DNA from: Owenia fusiformis
Taxonomy: Eukaryota > Annelida > Polychaeta > Sabellida > Oweniidae
DNA: 64,000 bases
Direction: 5' to 3'
NCBI GenBank assembly: GCA_903813345.2
Contig: CAIIXF020000009.1
Coordinates: 1,116,001 to 1,180,000, forward strand
In this document: piece by piece, positions 1 through 11,659 of the stretch
How positions within the stretch are numbered: the first letter of the stretch is position 1
How the letters are laid out: the number at the start of each line of letters is the position of its first letter
The notes under the pieces: generated by a model
Database searches by the model: none
What the model saw: the letters and a program-made list of their open reading frames with translations, nothing else
What the model was told of the DNA's origin: nothing
Program-made: the position numbers and the translations under genes

Positions 1-1105
1 ATTACTGATTTTGCCTCTCAGTATGCTTAGATATAACTTCTTTCATTTGGTAGCAAGCACACCGGCGGCCATTTTGAAAAATGGGTGATAACACCCATTT
101 AGCTGCCACTTCTGCAATGCTATCACATATTTTCTTACTCTAGGGGTGTACACCTTGCCAAAAATCACCATGGCCATTATTCCCCTGATTTGGTACCGAC
201 CAACCCCCCAGGCTGATCGCCTAATAATCTTACTTTTGAATCACCAAATATCTTTTTTAACACATTCTGCTAATGTTTACACCTGACGTCAAAAGTAAAC
301 AAAAACCTTACAAACAAATGAAAAAGATAAAATATTTATAAAATAAATGAACAGGGCATTAACATGACAAAAGGTCACCACCTAGTTGCTCACAATATCA
401 TGAATTCAACCTAAACTCAGATTTGAACTTCTGAGAACTTGTAGATGATTTTGAAAAAACTAATTGGTCAATTTGACGCCAGTTGAAAATACCATTTTGA
501 CCTTGAGAAGGTCATTGAAGGTCAAATCTTTTTTTCACCTTGAGAATTTCATTGAAGGTCAAATCTATAGTCAGATTTGAACTTTTGAGAACTTGTTGAT
601 GATTCTGAAAAAAATAATTGGTCAATTTGAAGCATACCTTTTTGACCCTTTTTTACCCTGAAACATTGAAGGTCAAATCTCAAATCTAAAGTCAGATTTT
701 AACTTCTGATAACTTGTAGACTAGATTATGTTTAAAAAAAAGTTGGTCAATTTGAAGCACTTTATCACCTTTTATTAACATTTTTTTGACCTTGACCAAC
801 CTTGAGAAGGTCATTGAAGATCAAATCTTAAATCTAAAGTCAGATTTGAACATCTGACAACTTGAATATGATTTTGAAAAAAATTGAAGTCAGTCTGAAT
901 AGTATTTGTTAAGTTATTGGAAGTTTTTAAGAATTTGTTACAGATGCCAACTGCTGATCGCCAACCACCAACTGCCAATTACAAACCACCTATCCCAAAC
1001 CGCTGCCACAAAAAATGGAGACCATAACAATATGTCACCTCTTTTTGGTGGTGACATAACAACAACAATAGGAGAAACAAAAAAAACAAAACATTAAAAT
1101 CTCAC
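1..1105. other. GGCX intron sequence at left edge
   Basis: No exon is seen here. This is the intron 3' of GGCX exon 7 (the gene is on the minus strand), and the rest of the gene must lie beyond the left edge. It holds a diverged tandem repeat at about 405-895 and otherwise AT-rich unique sequence. Confidence 0.6.
405..895. repeat. Diverged tandem repeat, unit about 130-165 bp, ~4 copies
   Basis: The phrases 'cagatttgaactt', 'gaacttgtagatga', 'ttggtcaatttga' and 'gaaggtcattgaaggtcaaa' recur in the same order about four times, with indels. It lies inside the GGCX intron and has no coding potential. Confidence 0.7.
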
Positions 1106-1275
1106 CTTTTCTTCTGACTTGATCTGTTCCTTGTCATACAAGCAGTGTTGCGATTGTTCTAAGGGGTCTGCGGTGACATCTATATGACCTTTGGATAGTT
1201 TTTTCACCAGATGGCGTGGCCAGTCAGTATAACAGAATAATGGCATTGTTGCTATCATAGTCCATGGGAACATAC
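1106..1275 (-). CDS. GGCX: GGCX coding exon 7, last one in the window
   Basis: Acceptor ctgtag|GTATG, donor AAAAG|gtgag. It encodes [20 protein letters not shown] and a basic, less conserved loop ending SEEK. It aligns with GMFSY..PLFC..WPR of the vertebrate protein. The donor is in phase 0, so the protein continues left of the window. Confidence 0.9.
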
Positions 1276-4200
1276 CTACAGCACATCAAGTTGAAAAGAA
1301 ATTGTACCAGATTACTATATAAAATATTACATGCACATAAAACAGTGTTATGAAAGCTCAAATATATTTGAATCAACTCTGATTTTATAGTACAGGATAC
1401 ATTTTTATTTCATTTTTAGTATACTAATCTTTAAGAATATTTGTTGTCATATGAAAGGAAATGGGCAGCAAGTCCTCCAATAATTCATAAAAAAATTTAA
1501 AATGCAAATACACAGGACTGCCACACTTTTGGAGGGAGTGTACATGTTCAACAACAATAAAATTAACTTTGTGATAAACAAGTCTGGTTTACAATGAGTC
1601 AGATTATAACTTTCATAATTACAGGATTCTGTTCTATTAAAAGTGTAAACTGTGCAACTTTATATCTAATGTATCATCATAAACTCATTATTCATTCTCT
1701 CCCACCCATAAAACCTAATCAACCAAAGAATACAGAAATCACTCACCTATCGAAGCTAGTTGTGGAATCATAAAAGTAAAGTATATCAAAAAAAGCCTTC
1801 CAATTGTCATCATAAGCTCATTAACAATTCTCCCCCCCCCCCCCCCCCCCCGTAAAAAGCTAATCAACTAAAGAATACTAAGGGAGGGTGTCCAATTATC
1901 AACAGTAATGAAAAACAAAGGTAATTTTGCTATGGTTTGACACCCCCCCCCTCCAACCTTATCTGATGTAATTTCAAAATATTGTTTTTTTGGTCAATTA
2001 AATATTGAAAAAATCAACACACTTTGCTAATAAACCCATAATTTACCCCCTCCCATTAGGAACTAATTTCATGATTCCTGGAACATTGTTGATAACTGGA
2101 CAACACCCCTTACACTCACCTATAGAAAAAAGCTGTGAATTCATTAAATGAAATGAGCCTCCGAATATGAAGCCGTATATCCTGGTTGCGTCAAAGAACA
2201 GGACAAATCCAATTGATATGTCAAGGAGGAAGCCGCCAATGTGGACTACAAACAAGTCAATCTGATCATCTGTCAAAACCAATCTGGAAAACAGATACGA
2301 TAAAATATTAACCTGTCTGATCTGAGCTCTTGATGTGAACATGTTTTCTCATACAAAAGTTTCAGATTAGATAGGGTTTACTGTATTTGGCAGCAGCTAG
2401 GTCAAGATTTCTATTTGTTCCTTAATGCAAATAACTAAAAGTCAGATTGACCCCATACCTGCCCTCCTTCTCCAAAGAAAAGTTATTGCACATATTGATT
2501 TTTTACATTAAAAGGATTTCCCATTTAAAAAAAGATGTAGGCTGACAGAGTGTAAAAATAACATGGGTGTACAAACTTATATTAATCTTCTCTCTTAGCT
2601 ATTGAGACAATTTTTACAATATGTACATTGTAACATTCTGATACTCATAGCATCTTTCTGTTTCACCTGAAACATGGCTCAGGGCTGAGAAGATTTGAGA
2701 TGTCATGGTTTATCATGATGACATTGTAACATTTTAAACATGTGTCAAAATATGACAGTATTTGCCAATCAATGTGAACATATGATCAAATATTTTTACC
2801 TGAATGGTTCAAAGACCCAGTGCTTTGAGAGATGCACCATGGAATAACCTGCAACCCAATCAAACTCTGTCTTCTTAAGACCAGCAACAAAATATACCAT
2901 GAACACCTGAAATTATGATAATTAATGTAATAAAGGCCTCTAGTATAAGCCAGTATAGGCTACAAAAAATGAACACTCTTTTGCCTGGAGATTTAGAAGA
3001 ACACTAGAAATGGTCAATGGTAACAAAAAGAGGTTATTTGCTAGAAAATCAGAAGAACATAATGGTGACAAATTAAAGAGGTACCAAAGGATATGTTGAA
3101 AATTGAACGTAAATTTCATGATGAACATTCACTCAAATACTTGTATTTAATAAAAATGTTTAGACAACCCTTGGAGTATACAGATGGAGGTAGGGTTCTA
3201 TGAAACAAGAGTACAATGTGTATAAGCGACATGGAAATTCTCTGAGAAAAAAAAAAGAAAAATGTGTCTGTGATACCTGATATGAAATCAATGAAAACCA
3301 CAATTGAAAACAGGCATAGTGATCATAACATTGTATTTGACCTGTACATGAAATATCATATTGTTCCTCAGTATAAAACTCATATTCAATCCCTTCCAGT
3401 AAATAACCTCTATGTATTCCACCTGTACAATGAGTAGGAGTTTATTCAGTTTTGAGAATAATGTCAATGGCTTTATTGTAATATGATATACAATAAAGGT
3501 GATCACCAGGTCAAAATGACACAGAAATATAACAAAAGCAAACATGATCACTCAGATTAATTTGTTAATCATATCTAGATAAATGTTGAAAATACAACAA
3601 GTGAAGATTAATTTACACACATCCCTTGAAAGTATTAATAGCGTGTCTCATTTCCTGTTTTTCCTGTTATTTTGTGTTGACTGGTCTTTACTATAAATTG
3701 ATCGATTCACCTGTGTCCTTAGGATTGTGTAGTTCCATAATGGGACATGGGAATGTCTCATTTTAGGCCATATAATTCCATCTATAGACCTGTCAAGCAC
3801 AAAAGTATCATTAATCATATGAAGAAATTAAGGTTTCAGTCCAGTAAAACAGTTATCAGGCCCATAGCCAGGTTTGGGGGTCCGTATGCCCACCCCTGGC
3901 CAAAACTTCTGAGAATTTGTCATGTGATTTTGGGCCACATTTGTCAGAGTGAACCCTCCAGCAATTTGTTTTGAAAAGTGAACCCATCCCTTGGCAAAAG
4001 CTGGCTACAGGTCTGGTAATGAACCTGTTTGCCCAATATATATAGTTACTTTAATTAACATTTACAACTTTTACTCATTTTTGATATCATCCAAGTGAAT
4101 GAAGGCTCTAAGCAGCTGTTACAGTTGTTTATGTTTTTAGATGTCATTTAAAATGATTTAAATGGATACAAATTAATGAAAAAATGTGTTGGTATGCTAG

Positions 4201-7200
4201 CAAAGGCATACATTGTAAGTGCAAAAAGTAATGATCAGAAAAAGAGGCCATATCAATATCTCTTCTTGGGGGTAACAACAAATCTCATTAGCAAATGGAT
4301 GCGAAAAAGTTTAAATGTTACACAATAGCATTCATATTTTATCCCATTTATCCTGAAGTAAAAAACTATTGTATTGTATTCCATTAGAGAATCAATAAAT
4401 GATCAATCTAATAGAAACATTTCTTGTATGACTTTGAGAATTATCAGTCTTAATAAATCAACTTCTGGCATGTATTAAACCTCATCATTATTTAGAGTGC
4501 AACATATTTTCATGAATAAGGATATTACAATGATTTACAAGTTAAGAAGGATCAAGAAGATTGAGTTTCAAACAAACAGGGTCATTAGGTATATGCACTT
4601 TTGTCATGTAAGACCTATGACAATTGTGATTTGATAGGCTTTCATACTTATATTAAGGCTCAGTGCCAATTCATGTTACATGTTCAGTCTACACACTCAT
4701 TTTAATATTGGATATGGTTTACTATAAATTAATAACAAATAAAAATAATGGTACGCTGAAAAAATAATCAATTTTAGGGAGGGGGCCCTTTGCTATCAAA
4801 CATCTACATTTAAACTACAAGTAAATGACACCTTACTGAAAAAAGAAACATTGTATATTGTGACCTGATTCATAAGTAAAGTCATCCATTCATGCATTAC
4901 TGAAGATTAATGAATTGCAAAAGTTCTTGTAATTTTAACTCACCAGCATCTATTAGCATCCATGAAACAAAGAACGAATGCGAACAACCCAAACATGTAA
5001 GAATGGTTGTTCCAGGATGTCTTATCCAAAAAGAAGATATACCAATAGCATAACATGAAACCCACGCAGCAGATTCTGTACATGAAGCCTAGGAGGATAC
5101 CTAGAGAACCTGAAAAACATGTAAGAATGGTTATTCCAGGATGTCTTATCCAAAAACAAGATATATACCAGTAGCATAGCATGAAACAAACACAGCAGAT
5201 TCTGTACATGAAGCCTAGGAAGATACCTAGAGAACCTGAAAATACATGTAAGAATGGTTATTCCAGGATGTCTTGTCCAAAAAGAAGATATACCAGTAGC
5301 ATAACATGAAACACACACTGCAGATTCTGTACATGAAGCCTAGGAGGATACCTAGAGAACCTGAAAATACATGTAAGAATGGTTGTTCCATGATGTCTTG
5401 TCCAAAAAGAAGATATACCAGTAGCATAGCATGAAACAAACACAGCAGATTCTGTACATGAAGCCTAGGAGGATACCTAGAGAACCTGAAAATACATGTA
5501 AGAATGGTTATTCCAGGATGTCTTGTCTAAAAAGAAGATATACCAGTAGCATAACATGAAACCCACACAGCAGATTCTGTACATGAAGCCTAGGAGGATA
5601 CCTAGAGAACCTGAAAAAACGTAAACTGAATTTTTATTTTTCAGGTAATTGTCAATTACGTAGATATTTCCAGATTTGTAGGGAAGGCAAAAAAATACAT
5701 ATCATAGAAAGACCCACATGTAAGAATATGCCCTTCAATTTGGCCCACTCCCTAAGAATCCATTAACTTCCAGGCTAAAAAATAGGTTTGTAAAATAAAG
5801 TTTTTCTCACTTTTGCCATTTAACTAGAGACATATACAATGCCATTGGTATAACATATGATGTTAAATTAGGTTATTGTAGCGAGTATAAATCTTTTCTT
5901 TCTCTAAATATGATTTTTGTAGATTGAATTAGAATTGTAAAGTAAGAACAATTTAGTGACAAAAATATTGTCTCACTGGGATGTCAAGAGGTTATCAAAA
6001 GAAAGATGTTGGAAATGACGACAGATTGATATACACAATTATAGTCGTATACATCCTTCGTATTAAGGCATGTTAACTATAAACCTAATATCTCTGTGAT
6101 ATTGTGTATAATTACTCAAGGTGGAATGAAGTGAATTGTCGGTTTGAGTTAATTAATTTCCAAACAATTGTTCATATCAGAATCAAATCAATATCATGTT
6201 TAAAATAATTAAGCAAATAAGACTACACTTTTGCTATTTGTATATTTACTTTGTTATTCTTCCAGAATATTTTTTTCAAGAACATCACTTGTCTTATCTT
6301 GCACCTATGATTATCATGAAAGAATGGTTGGAATTACAAGATGGAGAATGTTGGCTGATGCCTACACTTACAATAAATGAGAGTCACGTAGTAAAAGGTG
6401 ACACATCTGGTTGGTGTCTCACAAAACATTCATGCACCTTATTATATCAAGCTCACTAGACAATTTAGCAATTCAGTTTTAAAAATTAAGATTTGTATTA
6501 AAGTTCATGGTGCAAATTTCAATCATGTATGGTTTTTGAAATCAAGATTTCTAGATCATTGCCCTTTTTGGAATAATAACTCATAGAAAGGTGCAAAAAT
6601 GAAATTCCTCAATGTCTCTACCATATGCAAATATGCTCTGAGCCAATTAACGTTAAATGATTAAGCATCCTATACTCTCATATTACAATGTCAATTAGAG
6701 CCATAGCAAATGTCAATCAACAGTTTGTAGAGCTCTTATAAATGCTTATCATGACTCATTTTTCAACATTCATGCATTGTCAGCATCCATATATAATATA
6801 TATCCCTGCAGTATTCTATCCCAGTATTAGAACTAGGATTTAGCGCCCAGATGAAAAATCTGTTCCCCCTAAAATTATTAAAATAAGTTTGAAGGCATAA
6901 TTGATATAATACCAAGCTTAAGCCTTAGAATCTCAGTAAAGTAAACTTCACGTCACAGTGACCTGAATAATTAATAAAAACTTTACTGAAAGTAGGTTGA
7001 GATCAGCGAGTAATACTTGGTAAATTTGAGTGACCTGAATACTCAGTATATTTTATAAAAAGGTATTCAAGTGACCTAAATACTGACTGAAAGTAGGTCA
7101 CAGTGACCTGAAAATTTTATATCGTATCGTTTACTAAAGTATACCATGATCACTTGCATAATTCGACACACATTCTTTCCCACATTTCAACCTTGCAAAA

Positions 7201-9445
7201 ATGTAATTTTCACATCCTACATTTTGCTTCTTCTAATGTTGGAAAGGGACTCAGGAACTATTGCATCAAAATTAAGAAAAAAGTCTCTGACATCTGTACT
7301 TACATGTAAACATTGTCAAATATACAATGTACATCCATTTCAGGGGGAGGGGGTGAAGGAAATTAAACAGCGGGAATCGGCACTCGTCAGGATCTCCCCA
7401 CTGGACATCAGCATAGGACAATCCCCGCTCCATGATGACATCAAGACACATTAATGTCCCTAATAAATAATAATGTTAACATATAATTTCAATTAATCAC
7501 AACCCTTAATCTAATTTAAGGTTCAGCTGGAAAGTAACATTTTGGTAAAAAATTGCTATACCTGCACATGTTATTTTCTGGTACATAATTAAGTATGAAG
7601 GCATGTCTGTATTTCCTTGCTTTTTTCAGGAAAACATCATTACACTGTCTACTTTTAGTAAACCTGGAAACAGGTCAATGGTAGCTCCTGTGTTGTCTGG
7701 AAACTTTGAAAGAAAATTTGGAAAAATAGAAAGTGTGAAATATCAGAATTACCTGGAGTTCCCATTGAACGCCTACCAGATATTCTAAAAGAAGACAATG
7801 TAAAGATACTTTCCTGAAAAAAGCAAGGAAATTGATACATGCCTTCATACTTTATTTTGTACCAGAAAAAACATGTGCAGGTATAGCAATTTTTTACCAA
7901 AATGTTATTTCCCAGCTGTACCTTAAGCAAACTGTTGGGGTCTTTCCGGAAAAGGTAGATGTATAAATGCCTTAAGATATATGACAGGGATATGACAGTC
8001 TTAATGACAGGGAATTAAAAAAAATATTCTAAAATCAGTTAATAAATGCAAAGGTAATAATGTAGTTTATACAAATTGTTAATAATAAATATAGTATTGT
8101 ACTTATTTGATTTCCCTCAATTGCAATTTCCTTTCAACAAATGAAATAAAATTTGAATTGCTAGCTGAATAAACATAATCGTTTGTGCATTCCTGCATGG
8201 CTCTGTTCCTATAGGGAGACAATAGAACATCTGTACAAACTGAGCTATTTTATGAGCTAACGATTTAAGGGACTTGTACCTTATTTTTATAATAAACAAG
8301 TAGTGTGCCACAAAATTAATGGTAGTTATAACTTGAAAAATTCCAGTCATGGATCAATTTGAATATTGTTTATTTAATTCTATTTTAGAGCATAAATTCC
8401 ATGTAACCGCCCTGTAAGTCATAATTGCTACAAATTATACCAATTTTAAATTGAGCCAATTTAAACAATCTTTTACCAATTTTCACACAATTGCTGAGGC
8501 AAATGCAGGTCAGTATTTTTAAATTTGAAATTTAGGGTGAGGTCTAAATGAGCCTCAAGAGCTCCCCCCGCACACCTCTGGCTGTTAGTTAAATTAAATC
8601 AGATTAATTTAAGCAATTTTCTGGGGATATGCTCTTGACTGAATTTGTCCTCATCTCTCAATTGAGAAGTGAAATGCCACATTCCTGAATATATACACGT
8701 AACGATGATATACGATGATATACAACACGAGCACATTGAATCCTTCATCAATTCTAATTAATATCATAGCATCACATATTAGTTACTACAACGGTATTTG
8801 AAATATTCTTTGATATATGTTTTTAAGCTATTCTTTACTTTAATATTAAACAGCCCAATTTCCAACAGATGATACAGGAGATGGGTACAGAAAAGGGTAA
8901 AATTACTTTTGACATCCAAAATGTGTCATGAAAAGATAATTGGAGATTCGATTTAATGGATTTTACAATTGTAATGTGCTAGTCATTATTCCTTTTTAAA
9001 ATACCCTCCCCTTCTGTATAAATTCCTATTCTCTGTCTGAGAGAGATAATAGGGGGAGGGGGCTATTAACATTGGGGACTAATAAAAAACACTCTTCTGT
9101 TTAAGATAAGAAAGGTTGTTTCAAAATGCATATTTTTGAAAATGGCAACCATATACAGGTGCAATTTCAATGCAATTTTAAGATTTCATTTTTGTGGAAA
9201 TTAATTCTAGAAATTGTTTATGCAGGACTTTTAACATTTTCGATGTGTTTTGTAACTGTCTTACCGTATAGTATCCTCATCACTGCCAAGGAGGCAGGGT
9301 CTCTGGGCTGATGCAAGAGTCGAACAAATGCATTCCATGACGTAAAATCAGAGATATCAAATCCGCATAGGTTTCGTAGCCAAGATGGTTGCGACGTCTT
9401 TGTTTCAGTATGGTTCTTTGCAGTGTCAGTTTTTGACCTTGCCAT
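1106..9445 (-). CDS. GGCX: Vitamin K-dependent gamma-carboxylase, N-terminal 341 residues (partial gene)
   Basis: Seven minus-strand exons (9445-9265, 7459-7304, 5109-4944, 3789-3711, 2906-2800, 2283-2120, 1275-1106) join in consistent phase to give 341 residues. The enzyme is an integral ER membrane protein that uses reduced vitamin K, CO2 and O2 to convert Glu to Gla in secreted proteins. Landmarks collinear with the vertebrate enzyme are [91 protein letters not shown] and MNSQLFSIG. The Lys pair in AGLKK corresponds to the region of the proposed catalytic base, and the Cys in ECRFP to a conserved disulfide Cys. The start is ATG at 9445 in the context gaagATGGC, just after an AG acceptor, so a noncoding first exon is likely. 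The C-terminal half, including the lumenal domain, lies outside the window. Exon 3 is preceded by four truncated tandem copies of itself. Confidence 0.96.
2120..2283 (-). CDS. GGCX: GGCX coding exon 6
   Basis: Acceptor ttccag|ATTGG, donor TATAG|gtgagt. It encodes [34 protein letters not shown] and MNSQLFSIG, a conserved membrane segment of GGCX. Confidence 0.93.
2800..2906 (-). CDS. GGCX: GGCX coding exon 5 (catalytic Lys region)
   Basis: Acceptor tcag|GTGTTC, donor TTCAG|gtaaaa. It encodes [20 protein letters not shown] then [15 protein letters not shown]. The KK pair lies where the catalytic base is assigned in the human enzyme. Confidence 0.93.
3711..3789 (-). CDS. GGCX: GGCX coding exon 4
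   Basis: Acceptor gacag|GTCTATAG, donor ACACAG|gtgaat. It encodes [20 protein letters not shown] and TILRTQ, matching the vertebrate SVDG...HVPLWNY...RGQ segment. The phases join exons 3 and 5 exactly. Confidence 0.9.
3790..4943. other. GGCX intron 3
   Basis: AT-rich unique sequence; no exon, RNA gene or recognisable transposon is seen. Several short poly-A/T runs. Confidence 0.5.
4944..5109 (-). CDS. GGCX: GGCX coding exon 3
   Basis: Acceptor tttttcag|GTTCTC, donor GATGCTG|gtgagt. It encodes [35 protein letters not shown] and FCFMDAN-like FMDANRCW, a transmembrane and loop region strongly conserved in GGCX. It is the only copy of this exon that continues to a proper 3' end. Truncated copies lie at 5110-5617. 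Confidence 0.94.
4994..5617 (-). repeat. Five tandem copies (~125 bp) of GGCX exon 3 acceptor plus exon body
   Basis: The acceptor-plus-start sequence (minus strand TTTTCAG|GTTCTCTAGG) recurs with exon borders at 5109, 5235, 5360, 5485 and 5610. Only the 5109 copy runs on to the true donor. The other four stop after the NHSYM coding stretch and go straight into the next copy's polypyrimidine-AG. They lie 5' of the genuine exon in transcript order. The 125/126-bp spacing and small indels put the copies in different frames, so they look like decoys rather than usable exons. Confidence 0.93.
5618..7303. other. GGCX intron 2, exon-free part
   Basis: No exon is seen. The interval contains the palindromic nuclear-receptor-like repeats at 6945-7112 (separate entry) and otherwise unique AT-rich sequence. 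Confidence 0.5.
6945..7112. promoter_or_regulatory. Cluster of palindromic hormone-response-like elements
   Basis: AGGTCACAGTGACCT at 7095-7109 is a perfect inverted AGGTCA repeat with 3-bp spacing, the classical estrogen-response-element arrangement. ACGTCACAGTGACCT at 6950-6964 differs at one base. Two more GTGACCT half sites (near 7031 and 7072) lie between them in locally repeated sequence ('tactgaaagtaggt'). Function is inferred only from the motif. The location is intron 2 of GGCX, and the repetition suggests the sites were copied by a local duplication. Confidence 0.4.
7304..7459 (-). CDS. GGCX: GGCX coding exon 2
   Basis: Acceptor attag|GGACATT, donor ACAT|gtaagt. It encodes [20 protein letters not shown] followed by [20 protein letters not shown], aligning with the same stretch of vertebrate GGCX, including the Cys of the CRFPL motif. 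Confidence 0.93.
7520..7922. mobile_element. piggyBac-type long-TIR MITE in GGCX intron 1
   Basis: The 403-bp element is flanked on both sides by TTAA (7516-7519, 7923-7926). Its ends are GGTTCAGCTGG and CCAGCTGTACC. The two arms, about 200 nt each, are inverted copies of each other with mismatches (for example 'tttggtaaaaaattgctata' on one side and its complement on the other). TTAA duplication is the signature of piggyBac-superfamily insertion. No transposase is encoded. Confidence 0.85.
7927..9264. other. Remainder of GGCX intron 1
   Basis: No exon or recognisable element is seen; AT-rich with short purine and pyrimidine tracts. Confidence 0.5.
9265..9445 (-). CDS. GGCX: GGCX coding exon 1
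   Basis: It encodes residues 1-60, starting [12 protein letters not shown]. It contains the conserved [17 protein letters not shown] and [12 protein letters not shown] and ends with donor TATACG|gtaag (phase 1). The acceptor-like ttttag|TTTTGAAG just 5' of the ATG suggests the coding start lies in the second transcribed exon. Confidence 0.92.
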
Positions 9446-9939
9446 CTTCAAAACTAAAACATAATTATTAAAAACTATATGTCATAATTCACATCTTGAG
9501 ACACTGGTTGATTTAAAGAAGTGTACTGCAATTTGAGACAGTCTTGCCTTTTTGGCAAAAAGGTACCTTCTTTGACAATTTTTCCATGTTTATTATTTTT
9601 TCCTCTCAGATTGGCAAGTTTCCATGGTTTATGCCCAAAGCCAAAATTGGCCGTGCTGCACATGTACCTACCCCAATTACTCAGAGTGACCCCCCCCCCC
9701 GGAAAATATATGCGTGGCTTTTTTTGACATTTGCCTTTTTTTGACATTTGCAAATGATATATGCTTCTATAGAACCTCTTCAAGACCAAAATGTAATAGA
9801 AGGTATTGGTACAAGATACATGTAATGAGCAGCGTAGGGAACAAAAATAAACCTCAACCATCAAAAAGTGTCACAATGAGCTAAATTCTAAAATCAAACA
9901 AACAAATCCCTACCAAATCGAACGAATGTTTTCATGAAT

Positions 9940-10080
9940 CGCCATGTTTGTGATCCAAGGAGGATTGACTCCCAGAATGCAACATCAGTTAACCTTATTT
10001 ACTCGTGACAGGTTTCAAAATGGCGGAACGGCATTTTGAAAGCTGGCACGTCTTGTTGCATTCTGGGAGCCAATGCTCAT
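9940..10080. promoter_or_regulatory. Probable bidirectional promoter of GGCX and gene B
   Basis: The head-to-head gap is locally richer in GC. It contains CCCAGAATGC at 9971-9980 and its inverted copy GCATTCTGGGA at 10058-10068. This is the core of the ZNF143/Staf (SBS) site found at many housekeeping and bidirectional promoters. AAAATGGCGG at 10017-10026 resembles a YY1 site. Both genes point away from this interval. Transcription start sites cannot be placed from sequence. Confidence 0.5.
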
Positions 10081-10189
10081 TGCGGCGTTATCTGACTCCA
10101 AAATCACCTCAACATTTGAAGAGTCGGCATTAACATGTGAATATCCACTTCAAATTTTTAAGTTATTAATTTGTCATTATGGACACAAA

Positions 10190-10242
10190 TTCCACTATAT
10201 CTGGACTTACTAGGACGGAAATAGAGCACGGAATACACTGAG
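10190..10242 (+). other. Possible 5' noncoding exon of gene B (end at donor)
   Basis: A strong donor (CACTGAG|gtaaga) ends at 10242, shortly downstream of the putative promoter. The first coding exon of gene B begins at an acceptor with only 16 nt of 5' UTR, so an upstream noncoding exon is required. The exon start is unknown. Confidence 0.35.
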
Positions 10243-10299
10243 GTAAGAATTTATTACATGTGCGACAGCATGTAATTTTCATAGCTATAGCATGGGCTT

Positions 10300-10353
10300 T
10301 CAACTAGAATTAAAAGCCCGTGGCTATCAACTAGAATTAAAAGCCCGTGGCTA
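10300..10353. repeat. 27-bp direct duplication
   Basis: Two identical copies of a 27-bp unit starting 'tcaactagaattaaaagccc' lie end to end, and the preceding 'gggctttcaactag' partly inverts it. Confidence 0.8.
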
Positions 10354-10631
10354 TAGTAATTCTTTACGTTCCCCATTGTAGGCCCTAAGGATCTGAAACC
10401 TACATGTACTGGTCAAAATGGCATTACAGACCAGTTGCAATGTTATTTTCCTATACATGATGAAAAAATCAACTGGTCCATATCAAGTAACAGACCAGCG
10501 GACTGACGCATAGGGCCAACACTGATTACGAGATTCAATGATTAAATATGAAACAAGATGAAAGTTCTCGAGTATATAACGTTGTTTTGGAGAATTTGGT
10601 ATAAATGGCCAATGATGACTACACTCATAAA

Positions 10632-10725
10632 TGTGGGGTCGAATTGGCGTTTTTTCTTATTTTTTAATATTTTAGTTGGCACAAGAATGATAAAAAATAA
10701 GAAAAAACGCCAATTCGACCCCACA
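10632..10725. repeat. Perfect 35-bp inverted repeat (hairpin)
   Basis: Arms 10632-10666 and 10691-10725 are perfect reverse complements, beginning TGTGGGGTCGAATTGGCG, with a 24-nt AT-rich loop. It is probably a tiny foldback MITE. Transcription through it would give a stable hairpin. Confidence 0.9.
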
Positions 10726-11659
10726 TGTATGGGGGTGACGACCAATGAAATTGAAAACAAGATATTTATATGACCATGTTTTTTGTCTATAGTATCGCGT
10801 ATGAGTCTATTCCATAATTCCCATTCATACAGTAATCTCAATGAAATAAACAACTGCTAAACCAACACAACAAATATTAAATTAGAGCTGAGACTAATAG
10901 AGCAATCATAGAAATAAATGTCAATGATTTTTGCTCAACTTTCACTTTCACTTTCCATTTTGATTGACAGTTCGATTGAAAATCTTTCGTTTATATTTGT
11001 GCTATTTTCTACTTCTGTAATACAAATCAAACATTCAGTCTCATCACAGATATAGAAAAAATGTATATTTCAATGATGTCATATATTACAATAGATTAAA
11101 ACCTTACCATAAGGAGAATCCAACGATATTACTGCACGCGAAGCGGACCGGTTGTTTTGGTTTCCAACCAGTGAGCTTGTTATCCGCAAATTACTCCCCA
11201 ATATATAAGCAAGCACTAGATATAATAATTATAATTTTGATTATTATTTGCCTTACTTGACAAGATCAAGGATGTGAATATATGTAATAATATAATATCA
11301 AAAATGATAAGACTTTTATATCTACTTACTGATGATTTTCAAATGATAATACTCAGCACGTAAAGGTTAATTAAAACTGGCATTTGCGGTGTTATGAGAC
11401 TTTGAAGAAAAATGAGAAAGTCAAAATTTTTGAAATATTTGTTTTTTGCTACTAATTCTTGAGTTATCGGCGTGCAATAGTAATATTTCTACATCATCCA
11501 TGTACGTGCATGTATAGTTCATGTTTTGGGAGCACTAGTTTTGCAGCACGTGTTGCTAAACGAGGTAAGCTGATCCGTCAAAAATTGTTTGCAGTTTTGA
11601 AAAAAATTTTAGGATTCCCTCGCAGTCACAGAATGAATCACAACTATAAAGCTAGTATA

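Noticed and set aside
1830-1853. Poly-C tract (also near 14360 and 9692)
   Set aside because: Simple homopolymer; likely sequencing-prone and not informative.
9475-9864. 129-codon minus-strand open frame
   Set aside because: Low-complexity translation, no splice support, located in the leader/promoter side of GGCX.
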